The notes beneath the pieces were generated by a model that worked only from the letters and a program-made list of their open reading frames with translations, made no database searches and had not been told where the DNA came from. Positions 22,777-34,200 of a stretch of 64,000 nt of DNA are shown one piece after another. This DNA comes from Callaeas wilsoni (lineage: Eukaryota; Chordata; Aves; Passeriformes; Callaeidae), in the NCBI GenBank assembly GCA_013398955.1, contig VWPU01014023.1, positions 186,001 through 250,000 on the forward strand, given 5' to 3'. Each line of letters begins with the position of its first letter. Within the stretch, counting starts at the first letter, position 1. The position numbers and the translations under genes were made by a program.

Positions 22777-25700
22777 AGTTAAAATCTCAGTGAAAATTGA
22801 TTATTTATCATTTTCATGGGCTGGCAGTGGGAGCTTTCACTTGCCACCATCATCAAGATGAGGACTCATCTCAGAGTGATTCGCCACAGGTACTTTTGGA
22901 ATGGTTGCAAGCTTGAGAACAAAGTAAAAACATGATGGCAGGTGAAAATAGCGAGGCTAATCACTGTCACTCACCTTCAAGTCTGACTAGCTGTGGAAGT
23001 TTTGTCTGAAAATCCTCCTATTGGCTCAGTATCACCTTCCTGATGAAATCTGGTGTATCATACTGAAGTGTTGGTGACAAGTGATCCTCTTCAATGTAAT
23101 TTTAGCCTCAGTGTACAGCCTTGCAAAACCTCTGAATTCCTAGCACTAACTGCACAATACACTACCTCTTTAGACAGACATTTTGGGCACTGAAATGCTT
23201 AATGCTCCTTACCGGTACAAAGCTTTCTTCAACCACCAGATAAGAATTGATTATAAGGCAGATCCACAGCATGCCATTAGAGATTTGTGTCCTGGATTAT
23301 CTGAATGGTTGAATCACTTTTAATGGTGCAAGGGGACTTGGCACACAGGGTAGGTCAAGGCTGATCCTACACCTTGAGGTAAGCAGCACTCATGTCTGAA
23401 TTTCATGGCTTCAATATTGACTTTATGGGCCATATGATGGCTCCTATGATGCATTATTCTCTCTTTCACGTTGGACTTGCTCTACAGTTAATGGCTTAAC
23501 GCTTTTGAGTCGGCACTTTTAGCAGAGGTGACTGCATTTCTTTTCACATGGCTCATGAACAGATGATCAGAGCACTGAATAATACAGCTCATGTTCTATA
23601 GGCATTACCTTTCTAAGGGAAAAAGGCTGTGGCATGTTAAACAGCTTTTAGGGATAGTTTCTTTTAATGTAACATGAAGTCTTTCTAAGAGTGATCTACA
23701 CTACCACAGTTTTTTCGGTTGTATAATTCACCTGAATAAAAAGCCTTTAAAAGTGAGGAGCAAGTGTATATGGATCTACATGTGGCAAATGTCCTCTAGA
23801 ATCAAACTAAAATCTACGGTTCAGTACATCTAGATCAAAAATGGATGTCCTGCTATTGCCTTGGCTCAAGCTACATCAATTCCCTGTCTCACCTGTGATA
23901 AAAATATCAGAATTAGGACATGATTTAACATCTGTAACTACTACAAAATTGTGCGTTTTGGTGCTTTTAATGTCATGAGCATGAGATCTCCAAAAGATCT
24001 GCTCAGATAGCAGACAGAGTCAAACTTTTCTACCAGGGAAAGTCAGCAGACCAAAATGACACAACCCTAAAGAGAAACTAAGCATAGAAAAACCAACATG
24101 GTTTTCTACTCATCTGAATTCAGCACAGGAGATGAATGAAGAAATGGAGAGACCTTAAAAAAAAGAGCAAGGTTCTGGTATTTGGGAATTTTACATTTTG
24201 GGAAAGTTGTTTCAGAACCTAGGAGAGAGATTTGGTCATGGACCAATTAAAGGCTGAAGCTTGAAAATTGTTTAGTGTTATGTATAATTACTTTTCCAAC
24301 TATATCAGGAAATTATTTAAATGCAAATTAAACTATGCTGCCAGAAGGTAGATGTATAGCACTGAATAGAGCTGTTTTAGAAAACAATGTAATTTTAGGA
24401 AAATTACCTCCCTTGTCCTGAAGAAAAAGCAACTGCTGTGGAATTAGTGCTACAAATAATGTATTGGTAAGATCAGTTAAACATTGTTATTCTCCAGGAC
24501 TTGAGCTGTTATAAAACTGCAAAAGTGAGTAACAGACATTACCTAAGTAAGTCTGAAAGGAGACTTTTGAAGTGAAACAATTTCCCTGGATTTTTTGTAA
24601 AACAAGGCATATACCGCTTCACTCCAGCTGGTTGGGAGGGTAGGTGGAAAGTTGGGAAGATTTTAAAGCTTAAAACTCTCTTCTTTTGATTCCCAGAACT
24701 AGAGGCTTTGTACCTGCCAGCCAGATTGGTCTAACTCTGCATCAATCCTCTGAAGCTGCTTGCCATTTCCGTTGGAGGATTCCTAGAAACCACTGAGGTC
24801 CCATAGAGCGCCTCACTGAGCCACCTCGTGAAAGCCACAGGACGTCCTTCTAGGACCTTCAAAGGGAGGAAAAGCAAAAAAAAATGCCCACATAAAAATA
24901 AGCAATGAACTCAGATTGATGTAGAGAGAATACCACAGCATACTGGAAGTGGGGAAATAATTTGTTTGGCTTTCATGAGAGGACTGAACTCTATTGACAT
25001 CCTCTTTCCGTCCATCAAGGTTCACTGCAGGATCGTTGAAGGCCGTACCACTGGTCCAGAAAGAGTCAGGCTTGTGTGAGGAGTCCAGGAACTTAACAGG
25101 TCTTGTGGCACATTCAGACCTTCCTTTGCTTTCCCTGGAGATGTTTTTTAAAAAAAAAAAAAAGTTTTATTATAAAGTGACACATTTAGGGGAACAAGAG
25201 AATGAAATTCTGGTTGGTTTCCTCAGCCTGATTTTGTACCATCTTGCAAGTGTGCATGTAACTCTTAGTGTTACAAAGTGGAGTTTACTCCTTCAAACAA
25301 GCTTGTGAAAGAAAAAGCCAAACAATTAAGGAGAAATAGCAGCAGCATGTGTGGAGAGGGCATGGTGTTAGCTCCTGCCCTGTTGGTCTTTCTGTCAGCC
25401 CTGCTGAAACAGGCTTGGCAACAGCTCAGAAACAGGTTTCTATGTGTCCAGAATCTATCATCAAGAGCAAAATCTGAAAAGTATTTTGAATCCCTGGTGG
25501 ATACATGTCCTCCTCAAATAAAAAAAAAAAAACCACAAAAAACCCAGCTGCACCCAAACCTACAAACACTTTTCCCAAGGAATACTGGAAACTGCTATCC
25601 CCACAGCTTTTCTGAAGATGCTCAGAAAAGGAGGACACAGTGACATTTGTTTAATGAAGTCTTCCCTGTGGACTGTCCCACAGACTCCAGAGCAGAGTGA

Positions 25701-28654
25701 GTTTCCAGGACTGCAAGTGATTTAACACTGCATCTGAAACACTTGCCCTTAGTGTCTAGGAGTCAGTCACAGGTACAAGATGTGGGCAGGGAGCCCAGTT
25801 CCTATCTGCTCACAAATTCTGAGAAGAGTTGAGATACAGCCCCTAGTAAAGCTGGCTGTAGGGATAACACAAGGCAGGAAACAGCGAGGCAAAATCAGAT
25901 AGAGATCTTGCTGGGGACTGGCATTTCCACCAGCCTAAGGGAGCCATCAAGTACACCAGTGACAGGCAAAAGGGAGAGCAATTTTGGTATGTTGCTAGCA
26001 CCCAGCATGGACCCTCTTGGGCAGGGAATATGTGCACCCTTGTGCAAATACATATGGCCAAATATTTCTCTGGGGTGCGTCATAAAGCACATAACTGCAA
26101 GGCATTTCCCACACCTCCCAAGGAGCCTACTGTGACAGCTGCTGAAGGACAAATGCCAGTAGCAATCAGCATCTGGCTAGCAATGTTTCAAGCAATTGTT
26201 TGCCCAAGGAAAAGTTCCCCTGTTGCCTGTGGTGCCAAAAGTGAGAGAGTGTCTGGGATGAGATCTGCACACTGAAACCTGAGGTGTCAGTATACCTTGC
26301 ACAATGTAGGGAGTTGGGGACCAATATCCCATCTATTCCCTTCTTTTTTCCCCATTTCCAGCAGCCTGCACCTCTGTCTCCCTGGCATGGGAGTGTTAAG
26401 AAGGTGTGGGACAGTGTTGAGCTTTGTGTGTGCTTGGAAAACTTCCTGTCCCTTATTCCCATGCTTTTGAAGGTCTCTTGCAGGCTCACTGCGTTAAGAA
26501 TGTCTTTACTGAGGGCACTCGAACCCATCCTAAAGACACAAAGCCATAAACGTTGATCAGGTTACAGTGGCCAGGTGTGCACCACATGCAAAGGGCTCTA
26601 CTGGAGATAAAAGTTTAAATTACTATGTTGCAGATACAGCAGTCTTGTGGTGTGCTGAGGCCTCTTTATGTCACTCCGGCAGCAGAATGAAGTTTTAAAC
26701 CATTATTTTGACTGAAGATCCTCCTTGCATAGGCCACAAGTACATGATTGCTTATTCGGAGTAGAAATTAAACTGCCTAACAGTAAGGGTTCTGCTTTCC
26801 GGAGCCTGTGGGAAGTAGAGGGTGAGGCAGCTTCTCCACAGGAATGTAAATGTACTGCTGTGGGGCAGGGAAGGCTCCTGCTGCACTGTGGGGCACACTG
26901 TTTTCACATAAGCACTGCTCTTCCCTCTTTCTCCCAAAAGATTGTTCCAAAAATGAGACCTTCATATCCTCTGAGAACAGTTATGTGGGAAATAAAAGAT
27001 AATGTGAAGGGACAGGATCATTCAGCAAAAGTCTGTCAGCAATTTGGTCAGGGAAACAATGAAGCAGGAGTCAAACTCCCTGAGAAATGATGACTTCTGT
27101 TGACGAATCAGCTCCTCGTAGAAGGTTTTTGACAGTTTGGCCCTGGATGCTGGTTCTCAAAAGATTTTTGTTGTTTTGGCTTCTCTCTCTGGCCTGAAAG
27201 AATTGGCAGAGAAAGGTCATGTTTACCTAGCAATACATAATTTATATAACTTGAATTTGAGAGAGACTCTTTTGATATGAAATATGGATTGTACTACACA
27301 GTCTGACAAGCTGTCATGCTGGAGGAAGGGACCCTGTCCTTTGTTTAGCTCTGCGAAAAATACAGCAGGATGGTGATAAACACAAGATATGTGCTGCCTT
27401 GGGAAGAAGCTAGACAGAGCATTTCAAAGGTGTGCCCAAGGCTGTACAGATGAGCTGAAATCTTTCTGCCTACACAGCTAGGACACCTTGGTATCTCCAA
27501 GGTCCTCTTAAACCCCCACCTGTTAGGTTCCTGGCTTTGTTTTTATACTGCTCAGGTATCTAGTTTTAGGCTGCTCATTTAGGAGAGAGTAGAAAAGCTG
27601 CCACAGCATCCTCACCATGGAGGAATATGTATCTAGGGAGAAGCTATGATTCAGCTTTCTTGGCATCTTCTTTCTTTGCAAGTACCAAGAAATAGAGGAC
27701 TTGGAAGTTCAGGCAGCCCTTTGCCCTTAGCCATTGGTAGTAAGCGAGTGGTGTTCATTTGCTGATCCTTGACAGTGTGTGAAGGTCAGGCCTGGGGTAG
27801 TATCCACACCCTGCACACTGCTTCGGTGAAGTTACTGTTACTATGCTTAATCAGGAAAAATATTCTTCAGTGACCTTCACATCTGAGAGGAAAAAAAGTT
27901 TAGAAAAAATCAGAGCAAGGAAATAAGTTCTCTTAAAAGCTTAATTAAAATAGGAAAACTTTGATTTCAGGCAATTAAATGAGACATTTTGTGCCTTTAA
28001 ATTAAGTGTTCCGATACTCTCTAAGCAGAATATGTTTATGGCTGGAACTGTCTTCCAGATTATAATGGTCTGGATTAGCAGTGTTTCAGATGTGCACCTC
28101 AAAGCAAAGCTGAGATTTTGCTTCCCAAAGGCTAATAAGAGCTGAAGATGCTTTGCTGCTGGCTGTCAGCATTGGCAGCTGCTTAGGAAGCTGAAGGACA
28201 CAAGTGAAAAAGCTATGGAAAATTTGGAGAAGAAAATGTAAATGATGGTGCTTCTCTGGAATTAGATGGCCAAGTATAGGTGCCCATAAACATCTGACTG
28301 AGTGTTCAGGAGCAACTTGAGCAACTTGTCCATTTGGGAGCAATCCCAAAACCATGCCTTTTTTTCCAGCTGAGTCATTCATCTGTTCAGCCTAAGGCAT
28401 CCCTCAACATTTGGGTGAGGGCAAAGGGAGAAGATGAGCTTGGTTTTCAGCCAAATCTCAGCTTTGGAAAGTAGCTTTACCTGCCTAAATTAAATCTAAT
28501 TGCACATGGTTGTAGCTTTTGCTTTTACACTCTGCCCTAAAATATTGAATAGCAGCATGCTAGGTAATTAAATATCTGTCATGCCTTCTCCCAGGTCTAA
28601 CAACGCTTTGGGGATATATATGATGCATGATTTGTATAACCAGTTAGTAAAAAC
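22777..28654. other. Unique non-coding DNA, no gene recognised
   Basis: Short open frames only, including 120-121-codon frames at 25278-25643 (plus), 26166-26528 (minus) and 26725-27090 (plus), none with a domain I recognise. Adenine runs at 25150-25163 and 25520-25532 are simple sequence. Confidence 0.45.
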
Positions 28655-28712
28655 TTTGTAAAGCACTTTGAGATTCATCTGAATGAAAGGTACGACCATA
28701 AATGTAAGACTG
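28655..28712 (+). mobile_element. Ancient LINE/SINE 3' tail (L3- or MIR-like)
   Basis: GTAAAGCACTTTGAGATTCA followed by TGAATGAAAGGTACGACC and ATAAATGTAAG parallels the widespread amniote 3' tail 'gtaaagcgctttgagatcc...gatgaaaggcgctatataaatgc'. Only the tail is clear. Which family it belongs to is uncertain. Confidence 0.45.
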
Positions 28713-29189
28713 TTCTCATTATCATTAATATTCTTTTATGAGGGACCTTATCAAAAGCATTTTGGAAAGCCAAGTAAATTATAGCTATCAGGTCACCTTT
28801 ATGTACTATTTTATTAACTTTTCAGGTGAGGAATTGCTTTGAAGGAACAATATTTCCTTATGGTGACTGAAGTGGGTTTTCTCCCTATTGTCATTTATTT
28901 GCCTTCATTATGGTGACATTATGGGGCACAGCTGAGGTCAAGGGCCTGTTGCACTTAAGGCTGCACAAACATGAAAGGAAAGAATGGTGACATTTTAGGA
29001 ACCTTGAAAAAAAAATAATAAAAAATGTAAGTAAACTTTCTGGTTTTGTCCATGCTGAGGTCCTTGTACTTGTGTCCTGCGTGGCACCAGCTGGATGGTG
29101 GCTGCAAGGGACGGGGGATAATTTCCCAGCCAGGGTGTCTCTACCACTCGGGTGTGAGCCAGCCCAGGGACCCTGCGCTGTTGGGGAAG
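28713..29189. other. Unique spacer
   Basis: Nothing recognised. Similarity to retroviral sequence may begin somewhere after 29050 but is not provable by eye. Confidence 0.35.
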
Positions 29190-29350
29190 ATGAAACAGGA
29201 AAGCCTAATAAATATGATTGCCTGGCAAAAGATGCTGAGAATAGGGAAACTATAAGTGAGATTGAAATGAAAGCAAACTTTGAGATACCAAGCCTTAGTT
29301 ACTGAACAACAGGAAAACAATGGGATGGCCGGCTGAAGGTAATCCCCTCT

Positions 29351-29458
29351 CTGATTGAACAATACCCTCTGCCTGCTGACAAGTCCAAGGGTCAGAGCAG
29401 ACCCTACAAGCTTGGCAGCAGGGGTCCAAAGAGTAGTTTCTAGAGTTTAAAATGTAAC
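29351..29458 (+). repeat. 108-base direct repeat, copy 1 (left of gap)
   Basis: It begins CTGATTGAACAATACCC and ends TTTAAAATGTAAC directly against the run of N. It is identical to copy 2 except for one base (CTACAAGC here, CTACTAGC there). Confidence 0.97.
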
Positions 29459-29481
29459 NNNNNNNNNNNNNNNNNNNNNNN
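29459..29481. other. Assembly gap (23 N)
   Basis: Unresolved bases join two contig ends that carry the same 108-base sequence. The gap size is probably an estimate made during scaffolding. Confidence 0.99.
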
Positions 29482-29589
29482 CTGATTGAACAATACCCTC
29501 TGCCTGCTGACAAGTCCAAGGGTCAGAGCAGACCCTACTAGCTTGGCAGCAGGGGTCCAAAGAGTAGTTTCTAGAGTTTAAAATGTAAC
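29482..29589 (+). repeat. 108-base direct repeat, copy 2 (right of gap)
   Basis: It begins with the first base after the N run and continues seamlessly into the LTR-like sequence. Exact start at the gap edge, with one mismatch, suggests overlapping contig ends that were not merged, although a true tandem repeat is possible. Confidence 0.97.
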
Positions 29590-29723
29590 GCAGTATGGTA
29601 AAATAACAATTCTTATAGGCTGTATGTAAATACTATAGGATTTGTATCTTGTACTATATTGGTTAATGGAAATTAGAATATTCAACACAGAAGAAGATTT
29701 ATTGTATTGTAAATGAGAATTTC

Positions 29724-29806
29724 CACTACTTTTCCTACTTCAGCTACTTCTTCTACTTCTACTACCGCTACTTCTACTACTTCTACTACTTCCCCTACTT
29801 CTTCTT
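29724..29806 (+). repeat. Degenerate (CTACTT)n triplet array inside the LTR
   Basis: CTACTT, CTTCTA and related ACT/TCT triplets repeat for about 80 bases, with interruptions such as CAGCTACTT and ACCGCTACTT. Open frames through it give Thr/Ser-rich (plus) or Glu/Val-rich (minus) peptides, which are products of the repeat rather than genes. Confidence 0.85.
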
Positions 29807-30002
29807 GCTTTACTCTCTCTTGCTCTAACCTTTGCTTCTCTTGCTCTCTTACTTTTCTGGCCTGCTTCGAGCTGCAGCTGGCAGCTCCAAGCACAGCCCC
29901 TACACCCACGCCCTTCGTAATAAACTCCATGCTCTAAGACCCAACCTCAGAGCTCTCTTGTCTCTAGCCGTCCCGATTGTCTAAACAACCAGAACTCCTA
30001 CA

Positions 30003-30959
30003 CTGCGCCGTTCCCGGCAGGGCCGGTGCTGGCTGCGCTGGGAGCGCTGCGGGGATGCCACCATTTCCCGGCCATTGTGGGGTTCTGCTCCTGCAGTAGC
30101 TCCCAGGGAGTTTTCCCTCTCTGTTGTTGCACTGAATCCTTCCATTCGTTTTCAAGGGGGATTTCACCCCGTAAGGCGAGCAGGGCACCTTATTTGACAG
30201 GTTCACTATTGTGTGGTTTGTTTTCTCTACAGCCTGGGCTGGGAACCAACTACTCCGGGTGATTTACTGCCCTGATGAGCTCCCAGCCACATAACTCCTT
30301 CCTCAGGTCCTGTTCACCTTCCACAGTGTTAAAGTAAATCACTGCTGAAGTCACTCTCTAATTTCCCACAGAAAGTGGCAGAGAGAAGGAATCTCTTTAG
30401 TTACATCCGTACAAATAACTCAGGCCAAGGTTTTATTCCTGCTTCAGCATCCTCTGATTTTCAGCCTCCCCCTCTCCCCACAAAGATAGAGGGCTGTGCA
30501 GAAGAAATGCCTGCTTTAGCACATCTGACAGCAAGTAACCATGGAGAGTGGTGTCTTCCAGCAGATACATATATTTGAGTTAATTAGGTACAATAAAGCT
30601 GTCACATAACAACAGCGCTTTCTAAGTTCCACTCATTATATGCCTGGTTGGGGGTTTAATTTTTTTCTTCTCTACTGCATCAGAAATACCTTGATTTTTT
30701 TTTATAGACCTATATCTCAACGTCCCTTTCCTTTGTAGCTTGTCTTCATTTACTCTACCCTTTCTTCTTCTTTTTAGTCGGATCTATTTTAAATTTTTAA
30801 AAGAATGTTTATTTTCAATAAACCCTGCTCAGCCATGCAAATTTCATTCTTCCTGTTCTTATTTTCAGATCAAAGGTCCAACCACCATCTGCCTCTCTAG
30901 CACAGATTCTTAAATAGCCTTCAGACTGATTGCATTAGCCAAACTCACCCTTGGTACAA
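30003..30959. other. Unique DNA right of the ERV; GC-rich at first
   Basis: The first 100 or so bases are GC-rich (GCGCCG, GGCAGGGCCGG, GGCTGCGCTGGGAGCGCTGC). They might be host DNA or retroviral leader. No primer-binding site that I can recognise follows position 30002. The rest is AT-rich with no gene. Confidence 0.35.
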
Positions 30960-31260
30960 CTCCTGGGGCTGCTAGAAGAGTTACTCTAGGAACAAATTTG
31001 CTCTAAGTTGTTAAAGAGTTTCACTATGCCCTTGAGCCTTCTGTTAATATTTTTTTTCATAGTTTTAAAATCTGGCCTTTTAAAGTTCACCCTCACTGCA
31101 TTACCCCTACGAGAGTAACCTTCTATTATGATATCAAACCTAATTGCACAGTGATTATGATTACCCAGTGGATTTCTTACTCTCACCTCCCTTAACTCCT
31201 GTGCATAATTTAGCACAGAGTTGAGATTCAGTCCCTCCAACAAAGGACTCCTCTGAAAAG
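30960..31260 (-). pseudogene. Old LINE ORF2 endonuclease fragment (CR1/L2-like group)
   Basis: The minus-strand translation from about 31255 down to 30986 matches the C-terminal part of the apurinic-type endonuclease of CR1-like LINEs. SPLLEGLNLNSVLN corresponds to the family's 'GALLDLILTN' region. REVRVRNPLGNHNHCAIRFD corresponds to the 'V.V..PLGNSDH..I.F.' region around the conserved catalytic SDH. VNFKRPDFKTMKK corresponds to the 'LDFRRADF..M..' block that follows. In the SDH motif the histidine is kept, but the preceding residues are H-N instead of S-D. The open frame is 85 codons and has no true methionine start (the first codon is TTG). No reverse transcriptase follows at lower coordinates. 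It differs clearly from the younger CR1 at 1076, so it is probably a distinct, older family. Confidence 0.65.
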
Positions 31261-34200
31261 CAGTCTTTAAATAATATCAATTAATTGGCTTTTCATACCA
31301 TGGGCTTTTCAACTGATAGGCAGCGCAGGTGTCGAAGTCAGAGCTCTTCCACTACTGACTCAGTGCCCTCCAAAGGGTCAAGCTGCATTGTCCCAATGGT
31401 GGTCCTCAGAGTCACAGAATCATGGAATGGCCTGGCCTTGGGCTGTCCCCAGGGGCCTCTGCAGCTTATCCAGGTGGCCTTGGCACTGGCAGAATGGTGA
31501 CAGGGAGACAGAGGAACTCCTCCAAAAGCCAGAACAATGAAAAAGCATAAGGTTTGGAAATTAAAAACTCTCTATGTGATAGTGGGCAGAGGATGAGAGA
31601 AAGGAGGGGTGTTTTGGGGTTCAGTGCACTTTTGGAATGTGTGTTTGGTTACTGCAGTTCTTGCAGCACATGGACAATATGTGTTAACACAGCTGCACAC
31701 CTCACTGAAGCCTCTTGGACCCTGCCCTCACTCTCCTGTTCTTCCCACAACGCTTTATAACGAGCTCAGTGGCAGACCAGATCAACTCTTTGGTGGTTTC
31801 CATGAGCTGAGACCAAACTGAACAATCTATGGGGAGCATGTTGCTAATTTCAGAATGTAACAGCTCCTGGTGACTGCACCGGGTCATTATGAAAATGTTC
31901 CCCCTTCAAGAGCTCCTGGAAATTCAGTGGAAATATTCAGGGCTGAAGAGAGAAGTAAATATTCTGGTTTCTTTAGGTTTCTGAGTGGTAGTACTTTAGC
32001 TGAGTTTCAGTCACCCCTTTTATAAATAGCGGTTAGCAGAAAATGCAATTCACAGAACAAAAAAAATTAAAGCTCATTTTCTTCTTTTAAAAAGCTGTGG
32101 TCGCTGCAAAGAAATGAAGGAGATAAGAACTAGCTCATAAAGATTAATTCATCACAGGAGAAATTCCCCCTATGAGAGGTAAAGTGTAGTAGGGTTCCAA
32201 CTGCTTGTGATAAACGCAAATGAATGTTTTCTGTTTGCCCTAGCGACTGCTAATATACATATTTATCTTAATGCATTTGGAAAAAAATTTAACTAAAATA
32301 AAATAAAGCTCAATGGCTTGTTCTAAATGGATTCCCAACTTTGGCAGAAAGAGATGTACAAGGCACTTTGCTAAACACTGTTTGAGTGTAGAGCAGCGCT
32401 GCTGAAAATAACATAATGGGCTATTGCCTTTCGGCTTTGCAATTGTGGCTGCACAGTGCTGTTGGGCAATCTCCTGCTTTATGTGAGGGACGTGCTGAGC
32501 AGAGGCTGGTGCTGATTCTGGGCCAAGCAGTAGCTGTGCTTGGATTGGTACCAATCCTGTTGTTTCCTGCTTTTCACCTGTCCCTGATGCGAAGTCCTCC
32601 CTGCTGACGGTTCGTGATTTGACTAGAGATGGGAGGTGGCATGACAAGCTAAAGCACTCACAGAAACATTTGGAAGCTGCAGGCTTTTATTTTTACATGG
32701 ATCTGACATGCCACTTGAGTGTCCTCTCTGTTGTCTCTGGCTGACAGTTCAATATCACCCTGGCCGTTTTCTGCGGTCGTTTGCAGCACTCTGCTTTCAG
32801 GAGGTGGTCATGCAAGCATTTGGATTTGTTCAGACAATCACATCAGCCTCTCAGTGGTCGCTCAAGCTTTCTCTGTGCTCCTTTTCCTTTTGAATCATCT
32901 GTTGGCCAAGATGCATCCTGTGCATTTACACAAGGTCCCTTAGGCACAAATCAGCTGGGATTTCCTCTGATATATCAAGAAAACATGTTCTCAACTTTAA
33001 GGACATGTGTTGTAGAATGCTATGCAATAAACATAGGAATAAAAATCACAGAGTCATTTAAGTCCAGAGTAAAAAAAAAATAAAGCCCCACTGATTTACT
33101 GTGCCTAGAGGCTTCCTCTCCCTGCAGTGGATGTTTTTATTAGTACTGGAAGCATAGAGAAATTGAAAAGAGAAATCCAGCCTGGCACCATCAGATTAAG
33201 TCTTCGTCTCACCATGCTCAAAGCATCCTTACCACCAGCATCTACAAGTGCAGGATTATATGAAAAGAAATAAATAGTAGACAGGCATCCACAGTAAGCC
33301 ACATCCCACCCTGCCCATCCTGCCAGGCTGCTCCAGGCTCTGTAGGAGATGGGTGCCAGTCCAGAGTAGGGGATTACATGGGTCCATGACCAGATAGACC
33401 CATGAGGGGTGAGCTACGGGGTGAGCTATGCTACCATTAGGTAGCTAATGCATTCCTTGAAAATCTTCCTCTCCTGAAGTAAGTCTAGCTAAACCAAATC
33501 AGTTGAAGAGCTTTCAAGGACTTAAGAGTGTACCCAGTCTATGCAGTAGGGGATAATTTGTACAATCAGTGGAACAGAGGGCAGAACTCTGTCTGAACCA
33601 GGAAGCCAAAGGCAATAATAACTAACGTGTATCCATAAAAAATTCATGGGAAATTTCATCTTGGGTAAAAGAGAATGAATAACTATGTTGATTAAGTATT
33701 AAAAGTTCATTTTATTTTTAGAAGTACTCAGAAAATTGAAAACATCTGGGAACATTATGCAATTCTTTTTACGTAATATCTTCCATTTACATTTCAAAAG
33801 TGCCATCAGTTTAACCCTGACCTGTATGGAGGCAACCCACAAGATCCAGTCTTCTTTCTTGCTGGGCTGCAAGAAGTGGCTGAGCTCAGGCCCTTCTCCC
33901 TCTGTGGAAAAAGCCTCATGCGTATAAATGATGGTCCATGTCAGAGCACAATGCCCAAACCTTTTTACACACCTGACTTTCACCATCTGCTAACAAAGTT
34001 GTACATCCCACTGCACCAAGTTTGAGATGCGAATGGCAGGAAAATGTCTTAATCTGTTCAATCTGTTAAAATGCTGAATCCCTGTGAATTTGCCCTGGGA
34101 CAGCCCATAGGATTAGATATGTCCCCTGTTAAATCACAAGCAAGAAGCTTCCACGGAGAGCTCAGATCTCCAAAGATGTTTTGATAGGTCATGACAGAGG

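Larger units (their letters stand above)
29190..30002 (+). mobile_element. Avian ERV 3' fragment with LTR, split by an assembly gap
   Basis: This looks like the end of an endogenous retrovirus on the plus strand. Visible signals are an inverted CCAAT box in TATTGGTTAAT (about 29659), a polyadenylation signal AATAAA at 29919-29924, and an R/U5-like stretch of alternating CT-rich sequence ending near ACTCCTACA at 30002. A TGTAAC at 29584 could be the LTR start, giving a TGT...ACA unit of 419 bases, but no polypurine tract precedes it and no target-site duplication is seen, so the LTR may begin further left. No gag, pol or env frame is intact or recognisable. The fragment is interrupted by N bases and by a duplicated 108-base block. 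Assignment relies on LTR signals and on recollection of similar avian LTRs, and the class is not determined. Confidence 0.5.

Noticed and set aside
27420..27480. MIR-like words (GTGCCCAAGGCTGTACAGAT)
   Set aside because: A single short match without collinear flanks.
29713..29937. Thr/Ser-rich open frame (plus) and Glu/Val-rich frame (minus)
   Set aside because: Both are translations of the triplet array inside the LTR.
31409..31433. CR1 3'-end scrap (CACAGAATCATGGAATGGCC)
   Set aside because: Only about 20-25 bases match and the following sequence does not continue as CR1.
33043..33080. CR1 tail or processed pseudogene ending in an A-run
   Set aside because: ATCACAGAGTCATTTAAGT is too short for CR1, and no coding similarity precedes the A-run.
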